DNA of 64,000 nucleotides from Herbiconiux solani NBRC 106740 (GTDB lineage: Bacteria > Actinomycetota > Actinomycetes > Actinomycetales > Microbacteriaceae), in contig NZ_BCST01000004.1 of the NCBI RefSeq assembly GCF_001571005.1, forward strand, positions 1-64,000, written 5' to 3'. Within the stretch, counting starts at the first letter, position 1. Every line of letters begins with the position of its first letter. The notes beneath the pieces are model-generated. The model made no database searches. It was given only the letters and a program-made list of their open reading frames with translations, and was not told the DNA's origin. This document shows, in pieces, positions 39,129-48,371 of the stretch. The position numbers and the translations under genes were made by a program.

Positions 39129-39860
39129 TCAGCTCGCGCCGGCGCCCGCCGTCGAGACGCGCACGCTCCCGTTGTCCGGCGTGACCTTCCAGACGCTGCC
39201 ACGGCCGAGCACCTGCAGGGGGCCCTCGCCGACCACCAGCGCGGTGTGCTCGTCGATCGCGACACCGCCGTCGACCAGTCCGGCCTCGGTCGCAGCGATC
39301 AGCCGCGACACCGAGCCCCACTGCACGGCGTGCACGTCGACCGCGAGGTCGATCAGGCCGATGCCCTCGGCGACGGTGAGCTGCTCGAGATCCTCCGCCG
39401 CATCCTCGGTACCGATCTCGACGGTGTCGATCTTCCAGCCGCCGACGATCGCGTGCTCGGCCGCGAGGGCCGCACCGGCGGAGAACCCGAGGTAGGGCAC
39501 ACCGGACGCCACGAGGCGGCGGAGCTCGAGGAAGGCCGGGGCGAGGGATTCGCGGTAGGCCGGCGTCAGGCCGCCCCACACGATGATCCCGTCCGCATCC
39601 GCGAAGACCGCAGGGTCGATCGGGGCGTTCTCGGGCGAGAGCACCGCCACGGGCTGGATCTTCGCCAGGTGCTCGAACGCCGTGACGAGCTCGGCGTACT
39701 TCTCGGGGCCGTCGCCGTCGCGCACCAGCACGATCGGCAGGTGGGCGCCCTCGAGGCGGCCGGCCGCCTCGGCGCGGGCGGTGATCTCCTCGAAGAACAC
39801 TCGGTAGACGGCACCGTCGTCTTCGACGGGCCAGCCGCCACCGACGAGATGGATGCTCAT
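39129..39860 (-). CDS. Peptidase S51-like (dipeptidase E/cyanophycinase family)
   Basis: 243 residues. The nucleophile elbow [13 protein letters not shown] and a [19 protein letters not shown] block match the S51 class I amidotransferase-like fold. A Ser-based triad is likely. Substrate unknown; the family includes dipeptidase E and cyanophycinase. Its ATG overlaps the phosphoribosyltransferase stop (ATGA), so it is translationally coupled. Confidence 0.82.
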   Translation of the reverse strand: MSIHLVGGGWPVEDDGAVYRVFFEEITARAEAAGRLEGAHLPIVLVRDGDGPEKYAELVTAFEHLAKIQPVAVLSPENAPIDPAVFADADGIIVWGGLTPAYRESLAPAFLELRRLVASGVPYLGFSAGAALAAEHAIVGGWKIDTVEIGTEDAAEDLEQLTVAEGIGLIDLAVDVHAVQWGSVSRLIAATEAGLVDGGVAIDEHTALVVGEGPLQVLGRGSVWKVTPDNGSVRVSTAGAGAS

Positions 39861-40378
39861 TCGGCGCTCACCGGGGGGTGCGCCGACCACGGGAAGACGA
39901 TCCAGCGATCGGTCTCCTTCCAGTGGAAGTCGGGCGCGATCACCGAGCGGGGCTTGCTGTAGAGCGTGGCCGACTTGACGGTGATGTCGAGCTTCTGCAG
40001 CAGGTCGACCACGAGCGCGAGCGTGCGCCCCGAGTCGGCGACGTCGTCGACGAGCAGCACGTTCTTGCCGATCAGGGGCTCGTTGTCGAGCAGCGGCGGC
40101 AGGATGATCGGCTCGGGCAGGGTCTCCTCGATGTCGGAGTAGAACTCCACGTTGAGGCTGCCGCAGCTCTTCACACCCAGGGCGTAGGCCAGGGCGCCGC
40201 CCGGGATCAGGCCGCCGCGGGCGATCGCGATCACGAAGTCGGGCACGAAGCCGGACTCGACGATGTCACGGGCGAGCGAGCGCGAGGCGTCGCCGAACTC
40301 CAGCCAGCCGAGCACCTCCCGTTCGGGGGTGGGCGCCTCGGCCACCGTGCCTTCGAGGGTCTCGAACTCAGAATCCAT
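39857..40378 (-). CDS. Phosphoribosyltransferase family protein
   Basis: 173 residues. The PRPP-binding loop VLLVDDVADSGRTLALV and IARGGLIPG are typical of purine-type type I phosphoribosyltransferases. It could salvage guanine, xanthine or hypoxanthine; the N-terminal extension of about 35 residues is unlike Hpt. Expression looks leaderless: TAGCGT lies 7 nt before the ATG. It shares a 65-bp divergent spacer with the MFS gene. Confidence 0.87.
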   Translation of the reverse strand: MDSEFETLEGTVAEAPTPEREVLGWLEFGDASRSLARDIVESGFVPDFVIAIARGGLIPGGALAYALGVKSCGSLNVEFYSDIEETLPEPIILPPLLDNEPLIGKNVLLVDDVADSGRTLALVVDLLQKLDITVKSATLYSKPRSVIAPDFHWKETDRWIVFPWSAHPPVSAE

Positions 40379-40385
40379 ACACGGA

Positions 40386-40391
40386 ACGCTA
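40386..40391 (-). promoter_or_regulatory. -10 element of the phosphoribosyltransferase gene (leaderless type)
   Basis: TAGCGT on the minus strand, 7 nt before the ATG. Confidence 0.45.
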
Positions 40392-40431
40392 CCGGAAACC
40401 GGATGTCCCGACCGAGCGCGTTCCCGTGCCC

Positions 40432-40437
40432 TACCAT
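40432..40437 (+). promoter_or_regulatory. -10 element of the MFS gene (leaderless type)
   Basis: TACCAT, 6 nt before the ATG at 40444. With the element at 40386-40391 it forms a compact divergent promoter pair. Confidence 0.45.
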
Positions 40438-40443
40438 CACCCC

Positions 40444-41937
40444 ATGAGCTCAACAGCGAGTCGTCTTCCGTCGTTGCGGGGCAGCGCCGTGGGGGTGACC
40501 GCATCGCTCATCGGCTTCCTCTTCCTGGTCGAGATCACCAGCGGCATCCTGCAGGGCTTCTACGTCCCGCTGATCCCCGACCTGGTGCAGCATCTCGGCA
40601 TCCGCGACGCCGACTTCAACTGGTTCGAGGCCGCCCAGCTGCTGCTCTCGGCGATCGTCGTGCCGGTTCTCGCGAAGCTCGGCGACATGGTCGGGCACAA
40701 GCGGATGCTCCTGCTCGCGACGGTGCTCACCGCGGCCGCGAGCTGGTGGCTGGTCGCTGCGGGCGACTTCACGAGCTTCCTGATCGCCTGGGCGCTGCAG
40801 GGCTTCTACGTCGTCTGGCTGCCGCTCGAGGTCGCGCTGATCTTCGACCGGGGGCGGCGCACGGGGCGGGCGGCCTCGCAGACCCGCCGGGCCGCGGGCC
40901 TCCTGGTCGTGGCGCTGGAGGCCGGAGCGATCATCGGGGCGCTCGCCGGCGGCCGGGTCTTCACGGCGTTCGGTGAGAACGTGCCGCTCACCCTCATGGT
41001 GCCGGCGATCGCGGTGACACTGGTCTTCTTCGTCATCCTGTTCGGGGTGCCCGAGTCCAAGCCCCTCCCGGGGCGGAAGCTCGACCTCGTCGGCTTCACG
41101 ATGCTCACCCTCGCGTTGCTGCTGATCACGAGCGGCCTGACCTTCCTCCGCACCAACGGCCCCGAGACGTGGTGGGTCTGGGCTCTGGTCGCTCTCGGGG
41201 CGCTGATGTTCCTGCCGTTCGGCCTGTTCGAGCTGCGGCAGCCCGATCCCGCGATCGACCTGCGGGTGCTGCGGCAGCCGTCGATGTGGCCGGTGCAGCT
41301 GACCGCCGGGCTCGTCGGCATCAGCCTGCTCGGAGCGCAGGTGCCGCTCAGCACCTTCGCCGGCACCGACCCGGTGAACGGCTACGGGCTCGGGCTCGAC
41401 GCTCCCGGGATCTCGAACCTGATCGGTGTCTACCTGGTCTCGATGATCGTCGGCGCCATCCTGTTCCCGTTCGTCTCGCGCTGGGCGACGCCCCGGGTGG
41501 CGCTGATCGGCGCGACCTTCCTGGTCGCGCTCGGGTACGCGCTCTTCCTGCCGTTCCACCACGAGAGCTGGCAGGTGGTGCTCAACATGGCCATCGCCGG
41601 GCTCGGGTCGGGCGCGTTGGTCGGAGCGATGCCCGCCGCGGCGGCCGCGGCCGCTCCCCCGGGCCAGACCGGGATCGCGGCCGCGCTCACGAACACGACC
41701 AAGACCATCGGCGGCTCGTTCGCCTCGGCGGTCTTCGCGGTGGTTCTCTTCCAGGGCGCCGCGACCGTGGTCACGGCCACCGCATCCAGCCTCTCGGGCT
41801 ACCTGATCGTGTGGTCGATCTGCGCGGGCGGGGCCGTGGTTGCCGGGGTGCTGCTGTTCTTCGTGCCCAAGCTGGCCTTCGCCGACGCCGACGTGGTGGT
41901 CGCGCCGGCGCCGGCCGCGGCGACTACTGCCCCTTGA
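40444..41937 (+). CDS. MFS transporter, DHA2-like
   Basis: 497 residues with about 14 membrane spans, the size and topology of the DHA2 drug:proton antiporter subgroup. The loop-2 motif VLAKLGDMVGHKRMLL is visible. Substrate cannot be predicted. Its 3' end overlaps the convergent SDR gene by 14 bp. Neither flanking gene suggests a pathway. Confidence 0.88.
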   Translation: MSSTASRLPSLRGSAVGVTASLIGFLFLVEITSGILQGFYVPLIPDLVQHLGIRDADFNWFEAAQLLLSAIVVPVLAKLGDMVGHKRMLLLATVLTAAASWWLVAAGDFTSFLIAWALQGFYVVWLPLEVALIFDRGRRTGRAASQTRRAAGLLVVALEAGAIIGALAGGRVFTAFGENVPLTLMVPAIAVTLVFFVILFGVPESKPLPGRKLDLVGFTMLTLALLLITSGLTFLRTNGPETWWVWALVALGALMFLPFGLFELRQPDPAIDLRVLRQPSMWPVQLTAGLVGISLLGAQVPLSTFAGTDPVNGYGLGLDAPGISNLIGVYLVSMIVGAILFPFVSRWATPRVALIGATFLVALGYALFLPFHHESWQVVLNMAIAGLGSGALVGAMPAAAAAAAPPGQTGIAAALTNTTKTIGGSFASAVFAVVLFQGAATVVTATASSLSGYLIVWSICAGGAVVAGVLLFFVPKLAFADADVVVAPAPAAATTAP

Positions 41938-42697
41938 CCTTCAGCTCGCCGCGCGCGACCTTGTAGGCGGTCGACTGCGCGACCGGCTTGATGACCACGA
42001 GGTCCAGGCTCACGTGCGGGGGCAGCTCGAGCATCGAGACGATCGTGGTGGCGACGTCCTCCGCGCTGAGCGGGTCGGGCACGTTCTGGTAGACCGAGTC
42101 GGCCTTGGCCGCGTCGCCCTTGAAGCGGTTGAGCGAGAACTCCTCGGTCTTGACCATGCCGGGGGCGATCTCGAGCACGCGGATCGGCTCGCCGGAGAGC
42201 TCGAGCCGCAGCACGTCGAGCATCGAGTGCACCGCGAACTTCGCGGCGTTGTACCCGCCGCCGCCCTCGTACGAGATGTGGGCCGCGATCGACGAGACGG
42301 TCAGGATGTCGGCCGCGCCTCCCGGCTCGACCGAGGCCCGGAGCAGCGGGAGCAGCGCGCTCGTCACGCGGCGCACCGCGAGCACGTTGATCTCGAACAT
42401 CCAGCGCCAGTCGTCGTCGGAGCCGTTCTCGACGCTGTCGAGCCCCAGGGCGCCGCCGGCGTTGTTCACGAGCGTGCTGACGCCGCCGGTGGACTCGACG
42501 TGGGCGCGGAGGGCCTCGACGTCCTCCGGCTTCGTCAGGTCGGCGACGAAGTACTCGGCGCCGGTCTCCTCGGCGAGCTCGCGCAGCTTGTCCTCCCGGC
42601 GCGCCACCGCCAGCACGGGCCAGCCGTGCTGCCGCAGCAGGCGGACCGTCGCCGCACCGATACCCGAACTCGCCCCTGTGACAACCGCACGCTTCAT
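41924..42697 (-). CDS. Short-chain dehydrogenase/reductase (SDR)
   Basis: 257 residues. Classical SDR: the cofactor motif TGASSGIGAATV (8-19), NNAGGALG, catalytic Ser in VSSIAAHIS and the YNAAK pair. The N-terminal charge pattern (ARREDK) suggests NADP(H). It resembles YdfG-type 3-hydroxyacid dehydrogenases. It has a Shine-Dalgarno (GGAAGAGGGA) and lies 189 bp from metY with its own promoter region. Confidence 0.9.
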   Translation of the reverse strand: MKRAVVTGASSGIGAATVRLLRQHGWPVLAVARREDKLRELAEETGAEYFVADLTKPEDVEALRAHVESTGGVSTLVNNAGGALGLDSVENGSDDDWRWMFEINVLAVRRVTSALLPLLRASVEPGGAADILTVSSIAAHISYEGGGGYNAAKFAVHSMLDVLRLELSGEPIRVLEIAPGMVKTEEFSLNRFKGDAAKADSVYQNVPDPLSAEDVATTIVSMLELPPHVSLDLVVIKPVAQSTAYKVARGELKVKGQ

Positions 42698-42808
42698 CCG
42701 CGTCCCTCTTCCACCGGCCGGGACCTCCCCGGCCCCTTCCGTACCGTCAACGGTAGTGCGGAACGCGGGTGCCGGATGACCGAAGGTTACGCCGCGAGAC
42801 CCGGTGCG

Positions 42809-42837
42809 TTGACCGGCCGCCCGGCCGCTCATACGCT
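42809..42837 (+). promoter_or_regulatory. Promoter of metY
   Basis: TTGACC (42809-42814) and TACGCT (42832-42837) are separated by exactly 17 bp, about 50 nt before the metY start. The spacer contains two overlapping GGCCGCCCGGCCG-like repeats, which could be an operator. This is a strong sigma-70-type promoter. Confidence 0.65.
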
Positions 42838-42886
42838 TCCAGCAGCCCTGATCCACCCGACCCGATCACCGACGACGGAGACGACA

Positions 42887-44212
42887 ATGACCGACAACGC
42901 CGCGAACTGGAAGTTCGAGACCAAGCAGATCCACACCGGTGCGCAGCCGGACCCGGTGACGAACGCGCGGGCGACGCCGATCTACCAGACCACGTCCTAC
43001 GTCTTCAACAGCGCCGACCACGCGAAGAACCTGTTCGCCCTGGCGGAGTTCGGCAACATCTACACGCGCATCCAGAACCCCACGCAGAACGTGGTCGAGG
43101 AGCGGGTCGCCGCCCTCGAGGGAGGCACCGCCGCACTGCTGGTCGCCTCCGGCCAGGCCGCCGAGACCTTCGCCGTGCTCAACATCGCCCAGGCCGGCGA
43201 CCACATCGTGTCGTCGTCGTCGATCTACGGCGGCACTTACAACCTCTTCAAGTACACGCTGGCGAAGCTCGGCATCGAGACCACCTTCGTCGAGAACCAG
43301 GACGACGCCGAGGAGTGGCGCCGTGCGGTGCGCCCGAACACGAAGCTGTTCTTCGGCGAGACCATCGGCAACCCGAAGATCAACATCCTCGACATCGAGC
43401 TCGTCGCCGGCGTCGCGCACGAGAGCGGGGTGCCGCTGATCGTCGACAACACGATCGCGACGCCGTACCTGATCCGCCCGCTCGAGCACGGGGCCGACAT
43501 CGTCGTGCACTCGGCCACCAAGTTCCTCGGCGGCCACGGCACCGTGATCGGCGGCATCATCGTCGACGGCGGGAAGTTCAAGTGGTCGGAGAACGTCGAG
43601 AAGTTCCCCGGACTCACCGAGCCCGACCCCTCGTACCACGGCGCCAGCTACACGGGCGTGCTGGGCGACGGCATCGCCTACATCATCAAGGCGCGGGTGC
43701 AGCTGCTCCGCGACCTCGGCGCCTCGATCGCGCCGGCCAGCGCCTGGCAGCTCATCCAGGGCATCGAGACGCTGTCGCTCCGCATCGAGCGGCACGTGCA
43801 GAACGCCCAGGAGATCGCCGAGTGGCTGGATGCCCACGACGACATCGCCACCGTCTACTACGCGGGGCTCCCGACGAGCCCGTGGTACGCGGCCGCGAAC
43901 AAGTACGCCCCCAAGGGCGTCGGCGCCGTGCTGTCGTTCGAGCTCAAGGGCGGTGTCGAGGCCGGACGCACCTTCGTCGAGAGCCTGTCGCTGTTCAGCC
44001 ACCTGGCGAACATCGGCGACGTGCGCTCGCTGGTCATCCACCCCGCCTCCACCACCCACTCCCAGCTCACCCCCGAGCAGCAGCTCACGGCGGGCGTGAC
44101 GCCCGGACTCGTGCGCCTCTCGGTGGGCCTGGAGAACATCGACGACCTGAAGGCCGACCTCGAGCAGGGGCTGGCGGCGGCGCGGGAGACTGTGCGCGCG
44201 AACGCTGTGTGA
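42887..44212 (+). CDS. metY: O-acetylhomoserine aminocarboxypropyltransferase (sulfhydrylase)
   Basis: 441 residues. Cys/Met-metabolism PLP enzyme; the PLP lysine is Lys212 in HSATKFLGGHG, and the C-terminal LVIHPASTTHSQL is the MetY signature. It makes homocysteine directly from O-acetylhomoserine and sulfide. With metX 279 bp downstream it forms the direct sulfhydrylation branch, drawing on homoserine from hom. ATG at 42887. Confidence 0.95.
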   Translation: MTDNAANWKFETKQIHTGAQPDPVTNARATPIYQTTSYVFNSADHAKNLFALAEFGNIYTRIQNPTQNVVEERVAALEGGTAALLVASGQAAETFAVLNIAQAGDHIVSSSSIYGGTYNLFKYTLAKLGIETTFVENQDDAEEWRRAVRPNTKLFFGETIGNPKINILDIELVAGVAHESGVPLIVDNTIATPYLIRPLEHGADIVVHSATKFLGGHGTVIGGIIVDGGKFKWSENVEKFPGLTEPDPSYHGASYTGVLGDGIAYIIKARVQLLRDLGASIAPASAWQLIQGIETLSLRIERHVQNAQEIAEWLDAHDDIATVYYAGLPTSPWYAAANKYAPKGVGAVLSFELKGGVEAGRTFVESLSLFSHLANIGDVRSLVIHPASTTHSQLTPEQQLTAGVTPGLVRLSVGLENIDDLKADLEQGLAAARETVRANAV

Positions 44213-44221
44213 TCCAGGGAA

Positions 44222-44310
44222 GTGAAGGCGGCGTAGACGGTCTTTTTCGTCCCGGCAGGTGAAGGCTGATTAGACGGTCTTTTTCGTGCCGGCAGGTGAG
44301 GGATGCATGA
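44222..44310. repeat. 37-bp tandem repeat between metY and metX
   Basis: Units at 44222-44258 and 44259-44295, followed by the first few bases of a third from 44296 (GTGAGGG). The units share TAGACGGTCTTTTTCGT and CCGGCAGGTGA. They begin 10 bp after the metY stop. The T-rich core might act in transcription ending, but no strong hairpin precedes it. Confidence 0.85.
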
Positions 44311-44329
44311 CGTCCCGCTGTGCTAGCTG

Positions 44330-44389
44330 CCGGGATGCGCGTGCTTCGCGCGCGTATCCCGGGCTGCGCCGGTCCCTGCCCGGCGCAGC
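44330..44389. repeat. Two adjacent strong hairpins
   Basis: Hairpin 1: arms 44330-44344 and 44348-44362, a 15-bp nearly perfect stem with a TTC loop. Hairpin 2: arms 44363-44372 and 44380-44389, a 10-bp stem with 7-nt loop. They sit about 100 bp before metX. They could end the metY transcript or structure the metX leader. Confidence 0.75.
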
Positions 44390-44491
44390 GCGACATGTTC
44401 GTGTGCGGTCGCTAGCGCGGCCGCGCACTCACCCTGGGTCAGCGAGTACGGCCTGTAGGTTTCATTCACGTCCCATAACTTCGAGGGGAAC

Positions 44492-45697
44492 ATGGACTGG
44501 CAGACCAACGAAGACACCGTTCCTAGCGGGTTCGTTAGTGATGCGCAGATTCGGTCGGTGTTGGGGAAGCCGGCGGCTTCGGGGGCCTGGCGGGAAGGGG
44601 ATCCTGTCGGGCGGCGGCGGTTCGTCGAGGTGGGGGCGTTCTCGTTCGAGAGCGGGGAGAGCGTGCCTCAGGTGCGGCTCGCGTTCGAGACGTACGGGAC
44701 GCTCGCTCCCGAGCGCGACAACGCGATCCTCGTCCTGCACGCCCTGACCGGCGACAGCAACCTGAACCACCCGGCCGAGCCCGGGCATCCGACCGACGGC
44801 TGGTGGCCCGGGCTCGTGGGGCCGGGGCTGCCGATCGACACCGACCGCTGGTTCGTCGTCGCGCCCAACATGCTGGGCGGCTGCCAGGGCAGCACCGGCC
44901 CCTCCTCGATCGCGCCCGACGGCGTGGAATGGGGCGCGCGCTTCCCCTTCACCACGATCGCCGACCAGGTGCGCGCCCAGCACGCCCTGCTCGCCGAACT
45001 CGGCCTCGACCGCTGGGCCGCCGTCGTCGGCGGGTCGATGGGCGGGATGCAGGTGCTCGAGTGGGCCGTTCAGTTCCCCGGCGAGGTCGAGCGGATCGCG
45101 GTCATCGCCGCCCCCGCCGCGAGCTCAGCCGACCAGATCGCGCTGAACTCGGTGCAGATCCAGGCGATCCGGGCCGATCCGCTGTTCCACGGCGGCGACT
45201 ACTACGACGCCCCCGACGGCGAAGGACCCCATCAGGGCCTCGCCCTGGCGCGCCGTATGGCGCTCCTCAACTACCGCAGCCCGAGCGAGCTGAACGACCG
45301 GTTCCAGCGCAGCTGGCAGAGCGGGATCGACCCCCTCGGCGGCGGGGGCCGCTTCGCCGTCGAGAGCTACCTCGACTTCCATGGCAACAAGTTCACCCGC
45401 CGGTTCGACGCGAACACCTACGTCACCCTGCTCGAGGCGATGAACTCCCACGACCTCGGCCGGGGCCGCGGCGGCGTCGAGGCGGCGCTGGCCGGAGTCC
45501 GTGCGAAGGCGCTCGTGGTCGGCATCGACAGCGACCGCCTCTTCCCGGTCGCCGACCAGGAGCTGATCGCCCGGCACCTGCCCGCCACCCTCGACGGCGA
45601 CCGGCCGGTCGTGATCGAGTCGAAGTTCGGCCACGACGGGTTCTTGATCGAGTTCGACCTGGTCGGCCGCGAGATCGCCCGGCTGCTCGCATCCTGA
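44492..45697 (+). CDS. metX: Homoserine O-acetyltransferase
   Basis: 401 residues. Alpha/beta hydrolase fold: the nucleophile Ser182 in GGSMGGMQVLEW, the oxyanion region NMLGGCQGSTGPSS and C-terminal IESKFGHDGFLIE giving the His. It acetylates homoserine with acetyl-CoA to make the substrate for metY. GAGGGG precedes the ATG by 6 nt. An extra N-terminal stretch of about 35 residues precedes the core. Confidence 0.95.
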   Translation: MDWQTNEDTVPSGFVSDAQIRSVLGKPAASGAWREGDPVGRRRFVEVGAFSFESGESVPQVRLAFETYGTLAPERDNAILVLHALTGDSNLNHPAEPGHPTDGWWPGLVGPGLPIDTDRWFVVAPNMLGGCQGSTGPSSIAPDGVEWGARFPFTTIADQVRAQHALLAELGLDRWAAVVGGSMGGMQVLEWAVQFPGEVERIAVIAAPAASSADQIALNSVQIQAIRADPLFHGGDYYDAPDGEGPHQGLALARRMALLNYRSPSELNDRFQRSWQSGIDPLGGGGRFAVESYLDFHGNKFTRRFDANTYVTLLEAMNSHDLGRGRGGVEAALAGVRAKALVVGIDSDRLFPVADQELIARHLPATLDGDRPVVIESKFGHDGFLIEFDLVGREIARLLAS

Positions 45698-45743
45698 GCC
45701 CGGCCGGGCCGCTGTCTAGCGCATCCGCCGCTTAAACAAATGC

Positions 45744-45775
45744 GGCCGGGGGCGTCTTGTCGACGACCCCCGGCC
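45744..45775 (+). terminator. Probable terminator of metX
   Basis: Nine-bp GC stem (arms GGCCGGGGG 45744-45752 and CCCCCGGCC 45767-45775) with a partly paired interior, 47 bp after metX. There is no U tract, as is common in actinobacteria. Confidence 0.65.
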
Positions 45776-45871
45776 AATTCCCCCCTGGTCTGGAAACCAC
45801 TTTACCGACAGCTGTCGAGATCTGTCCTGCCCCAGTTCTGGGGGCAGACAGCGGCACGCCCGGGTGGCATA

Positions 45872-45877
45872 TATCAT
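45872..45877 (+). promoter_or_regulatory. -10 element of the sensor kinase gene (leaderless type)
   Basis: TATCAT, 6 nt before the GTG at 45884. The region before it is unusually AT-rich for this genome (GCATATATCATG). Confidence 0.5.
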
Positions 45878-45883
45878 GCGAGA

Positions 45884-47047
45884 GTGCCCCGCACCGATCG
45901 TGAGCGCCGCAAGCTCCTCAGCAGGACGACCCGCGACCTCGGCCTGACCTTCACGGTCTCCTCGATGATCGCGGTGGGTGCCGCCACCTGGACCAGGCTC
46001 CCCGACTACGCCCCCAGCCTGTCGCTGATGGCCCTCACCGCCTTGAGCTTCTACTTCGTCGGCAACTCCCGGTCGCTCGTCTGGCCCGCGGTCACCTACC
46101 TGGTCGGGATCGCCGCGCTCGGCTCCTTCCTCCTGCCCGCGACCGCACCCATCGACGTCGCGACGACCACCGGCATCACGTTCTTCGCCTCCACCGCCAT
46201 CCCCTCGCTGATCGCCGCGCTCGCCACCTCGGCCCGGCTGCTCTGGCTCGTGATCCCGGCCTACCTCCCGGTGCTCGCCCTGGCCACCGTCGCGACCTGG
46301 CAGACCGGCCGCGCCGCCTTCGTGATCGCCTCGATCGTGGTCGGCTGGGTGGCCCTGTTCGTCACCGCGACCTGGCTCTCAGCGAGCCTCCGCCGCGCCT
46401 TCGTCGGGATGGCCCGGCTCGGCCGCGCCCACGCCGTCGAACGGCAGGCCAGCGAGATGGAGGCGCAGCGCCGCCAGGGCGCCCGTCTGCTGCACGACAC
46501 CGTCCTCGCCACCCTCACCCTGCTCGCGCACTCCGGCATCGGCGTGCAGCCCGAGGCGATGCGCAACCAGGCCGGCGAGGACGCCCGGCTCCTCCGCCAG
46601 CTGCGGCTCGGCGGCACGCCCATGCCGAGGTCCTCGGGCGGGTACACCCTCGAGCCGGTCGAGACCAGCGACCTCGGCCACACGCTCGAATCGGTCAAGC
46701 AGCGGTTCGGCCGGATGGGCCTCCAGGTCGCCTGGCACGGCAGCGGGCAGATCCTCCTGCCGAGCCACGTGCTCGACGCCTTCCTGCTCTCGCTCTCGGA
46801 GTGCCTCGAGAACGTGCGCCGGCACGCCGAGGTCGGCTCGGCCGACGTGACGATCACGGAGGACGACCAGACGGTGCGCGCGATGGTCACCGACTCGGGG
46901 GTCGGCTTCGACCTCGACGCGGTGGATGTCGGCCGGCTCGGACTCGCCGAGTCGGTGATCGCCCGCATCCGCGACGTCGGCGGCAAGGTCAGGCTGTTCT
47001 CCTCCCCCGGATCCGGCACCACCGTGGTGCTCGAGGTGCCGAAGTGA
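45884..47047 (+). CDS. Sensor histidine kinase (NarL/LuxR-partner type)
   Basis: 387 residues from GTG. Six predicted membrane helices (about 20-170), then a DHp helix with phospho-accepting His204 (RLLHDTVLATL) and a HATPase domain with N box SECLENVRRHA and G box TDSGVGFD...GSGTTVVLEV. HisKA_3-type kinases pair with LuxR-family regulators, and one is encoded two genes downstream. The signal is unknown since there is no periplasmic domain. The neighbouring gene overlaps its stop by 4 bp. Confidence 0.88.
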   Translation: MPRTDRERRKLLSRTTRDLGLTFTVSSMIAVGAATWTRLPDYAPSLSLMALTALSFYFVGNSRSLVWPAVTYLVGIAALGSFLLPATAPIDVATTTGITFFASTAIPSLIAALATSARLLWLVIPAYLPVLALATVATWQTGRAAFVIASIVVGWVALFVTATWLSASLRRAFVGMARLGRAHAVERQASEMEAQRRQGARLLHDTVLATLTLLAHSGIGVQPEAMRNQAGEDARLLRQLRLGGTPMPRSSGGYTLEPVETSDLGHTLESVKQRFGRMGLQVAWHGSGQILLPSHVLDAFLLSLSECLENVRRHAEVGSADVTITEDDQTVRAMVTDSGVGFDLDAVDVGRLGLAESVIARIRDVGGKVRLFSSPGSGTTVVLEVPK

Positions 47048-48348
47048 ACGCGCCCGGCGGCCGCGGCGCCACGACGCCGGGCGAGCCCCGCTCCCCGGGC
47101 CTCCGCCCGCGGGGCCGCACCGCCGATCCCGGGATGCTCACCCAGCTGGTCCGCGCACGCCGGCTCGGCCCCGGCGCGGTCGACGCCGTGCGCCAGGACA
47201 TCGAGCGCGACTCCCGGCTCGGGGTCGGCTACCTCGGCATCGGCGCCGTGATCGTCGGCGTCATCCTGATCGTCCGGGGCCTGGTCTCGTTCGCCTGGAC
47301 CTGGCCCGCCAACGACCTGCGCCTGGTCTCGCTCGCGGGCTGGTTCGTCGTCGTCCTGGCCTTCGCAGCAGCCCTGCTCCTGGCGCGCCGCAACCGCGGG
47401 ATGCTCTCCTCGGCCGCGTTCCTCGGCATCCTCGCCGCCGACGCCGTCGCCCTCGCGCTCGACTACGCCGCCCTGATCGGCAGCCCCTCCCCGGCCGACT
47501 ACGTCACGACCGGGATCGGGGTGGGCGCGACGCTTCTGGCGTGCGTGACCCTCCGCCCCATCCGCACCCTGATCGCGGCGACCGTCGGGCTCGGGGCCGT
47601 CTCCGTGGCCGGCATCGCCGTGCTCGCCGTGCTCGGGGTCGCCGACCCGGCGGTGGGTGTCGCGCAGCTCGTCCTGACGATCGTGCCGGCGGTCGCAGGC
47701 ATCGTCGTCGTGCGCTCCTTCGGAGGCCTGGTGCAGCGCGAACTCGACCGCACGGTCGCCGAGAGCGCGATCAACGCCCCGCGCTACGGGCTCGGGCTGC
47801 TGGCCTCGACCGAACTCGCGCTCCTCGACCTGGCGGCGGAGGAGCTGCTGCAGGACGTCGCGACCGGGAAGGCCCCGCTCCCGCTGGAGCGATCCTTGGC
47901 GACGACGGCCTCGTCCCTCGCGACCGACCTCCGTCGGGTGCTGGTGGCCGGCCGGCGCGAGACCTGGCTGCACCACGCGATCACCGAGTCCGAGTACCTC
48001 GGGCCCGTCGTCACGCTCGAGGACCACGACGGCCTGGCCGCGTACCTCGGCCCCGGACAGCGGGACGGGCTGATCTCGGCCCTCTGGCTGATCGTCGACG
48101 AGTCGGGGCGCTACACGCCCGGGATCGATCTCGGGATCGGCCGCCCGGGGGCCCGGAGCCGGCCCGCGCCTGACGGTAGGATGGTGCTCCCGATAGCCAT
48201 CTCGATCGGCGGCCTCCCGCGCCGTCGCGTCGATCCGGCTGTCTGGTCGGCCCTGTCCCGCGTCGGGCAGTACTCGGTCGAGGCCCGCACGGGCCGGCTG
48301 CGGGTCAGCGTCGACGCCCACGTTGTCGTGCCGGACGCCTCACGGTGA
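47044..48348 (+). CDS. Membrane protein, degenerate kinase-like partner
   Basis: 434 residues from GTG. Six predicted membrane helices (about 55-200) match the topology of the preceding kinase, and an Arg/Glu-rich cytosolic part (about 205-434) follows. Helix RYGLGLLASTELALLDLAAEELLQD resembles a DHp helix but has no H-box, and no N or G boxes are visible, so it cannot be a kinase by itself. It may be a regulator or heterodimer partner. Its start overlaps the kinase stop (GTGA). Confidence 0.75.
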   Translation: MNAPGGRGATTPGEPRSPGLRPRGRTADPGMLTQLVRARRLGPGAVDAVRQDIERDSRLGVGYLGIGAVIVGVILIVRGLVSFAWTWPANDLRLVSLAGWFVVVLAFAAALLLARRNRGMLSSAAFLGILAADAVALALDYAALIGSPSPADYVTTGIGVGATLLACVTLRPIRTLIAATVGLGAVSVAGIAVLAVLGVADPAVGVAQLVLTIVPAVAGIVVVRSFGGLVQRELDRTVAESAINAPRYGLGLLASTELALLDLAAEELLQDVATGKAPLPLERSLATTASSLATDLRRVLVAGRRETWLHHAITESEYLGPVVTLEDHDGLAAYLGPGQRDGLISALWLIVDESGRYTPGIDLGIGRPGARSRPAPDGRMVLPIAISIGGLPRRRVDPAVWSALSRVGQYSVEARTGRLRVSVDAHVVVPDASR

Positions 48349-48371
48349 TCCCGCCGGAAGGAAGGAACCCC

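Noticed and set aside
44222-44310. CRISPR or attachment-site repeat
   Set aside because: Two adjacent units with no unique spacers, no integrase gene and normal flanking composition.
44213-44491. SAM riboswitch upstream of metX
   Set aside because: Structured, but I cannot match the conserved cores of SAM-I, SAM-II or SAM-IV. A covariance model search would decide.
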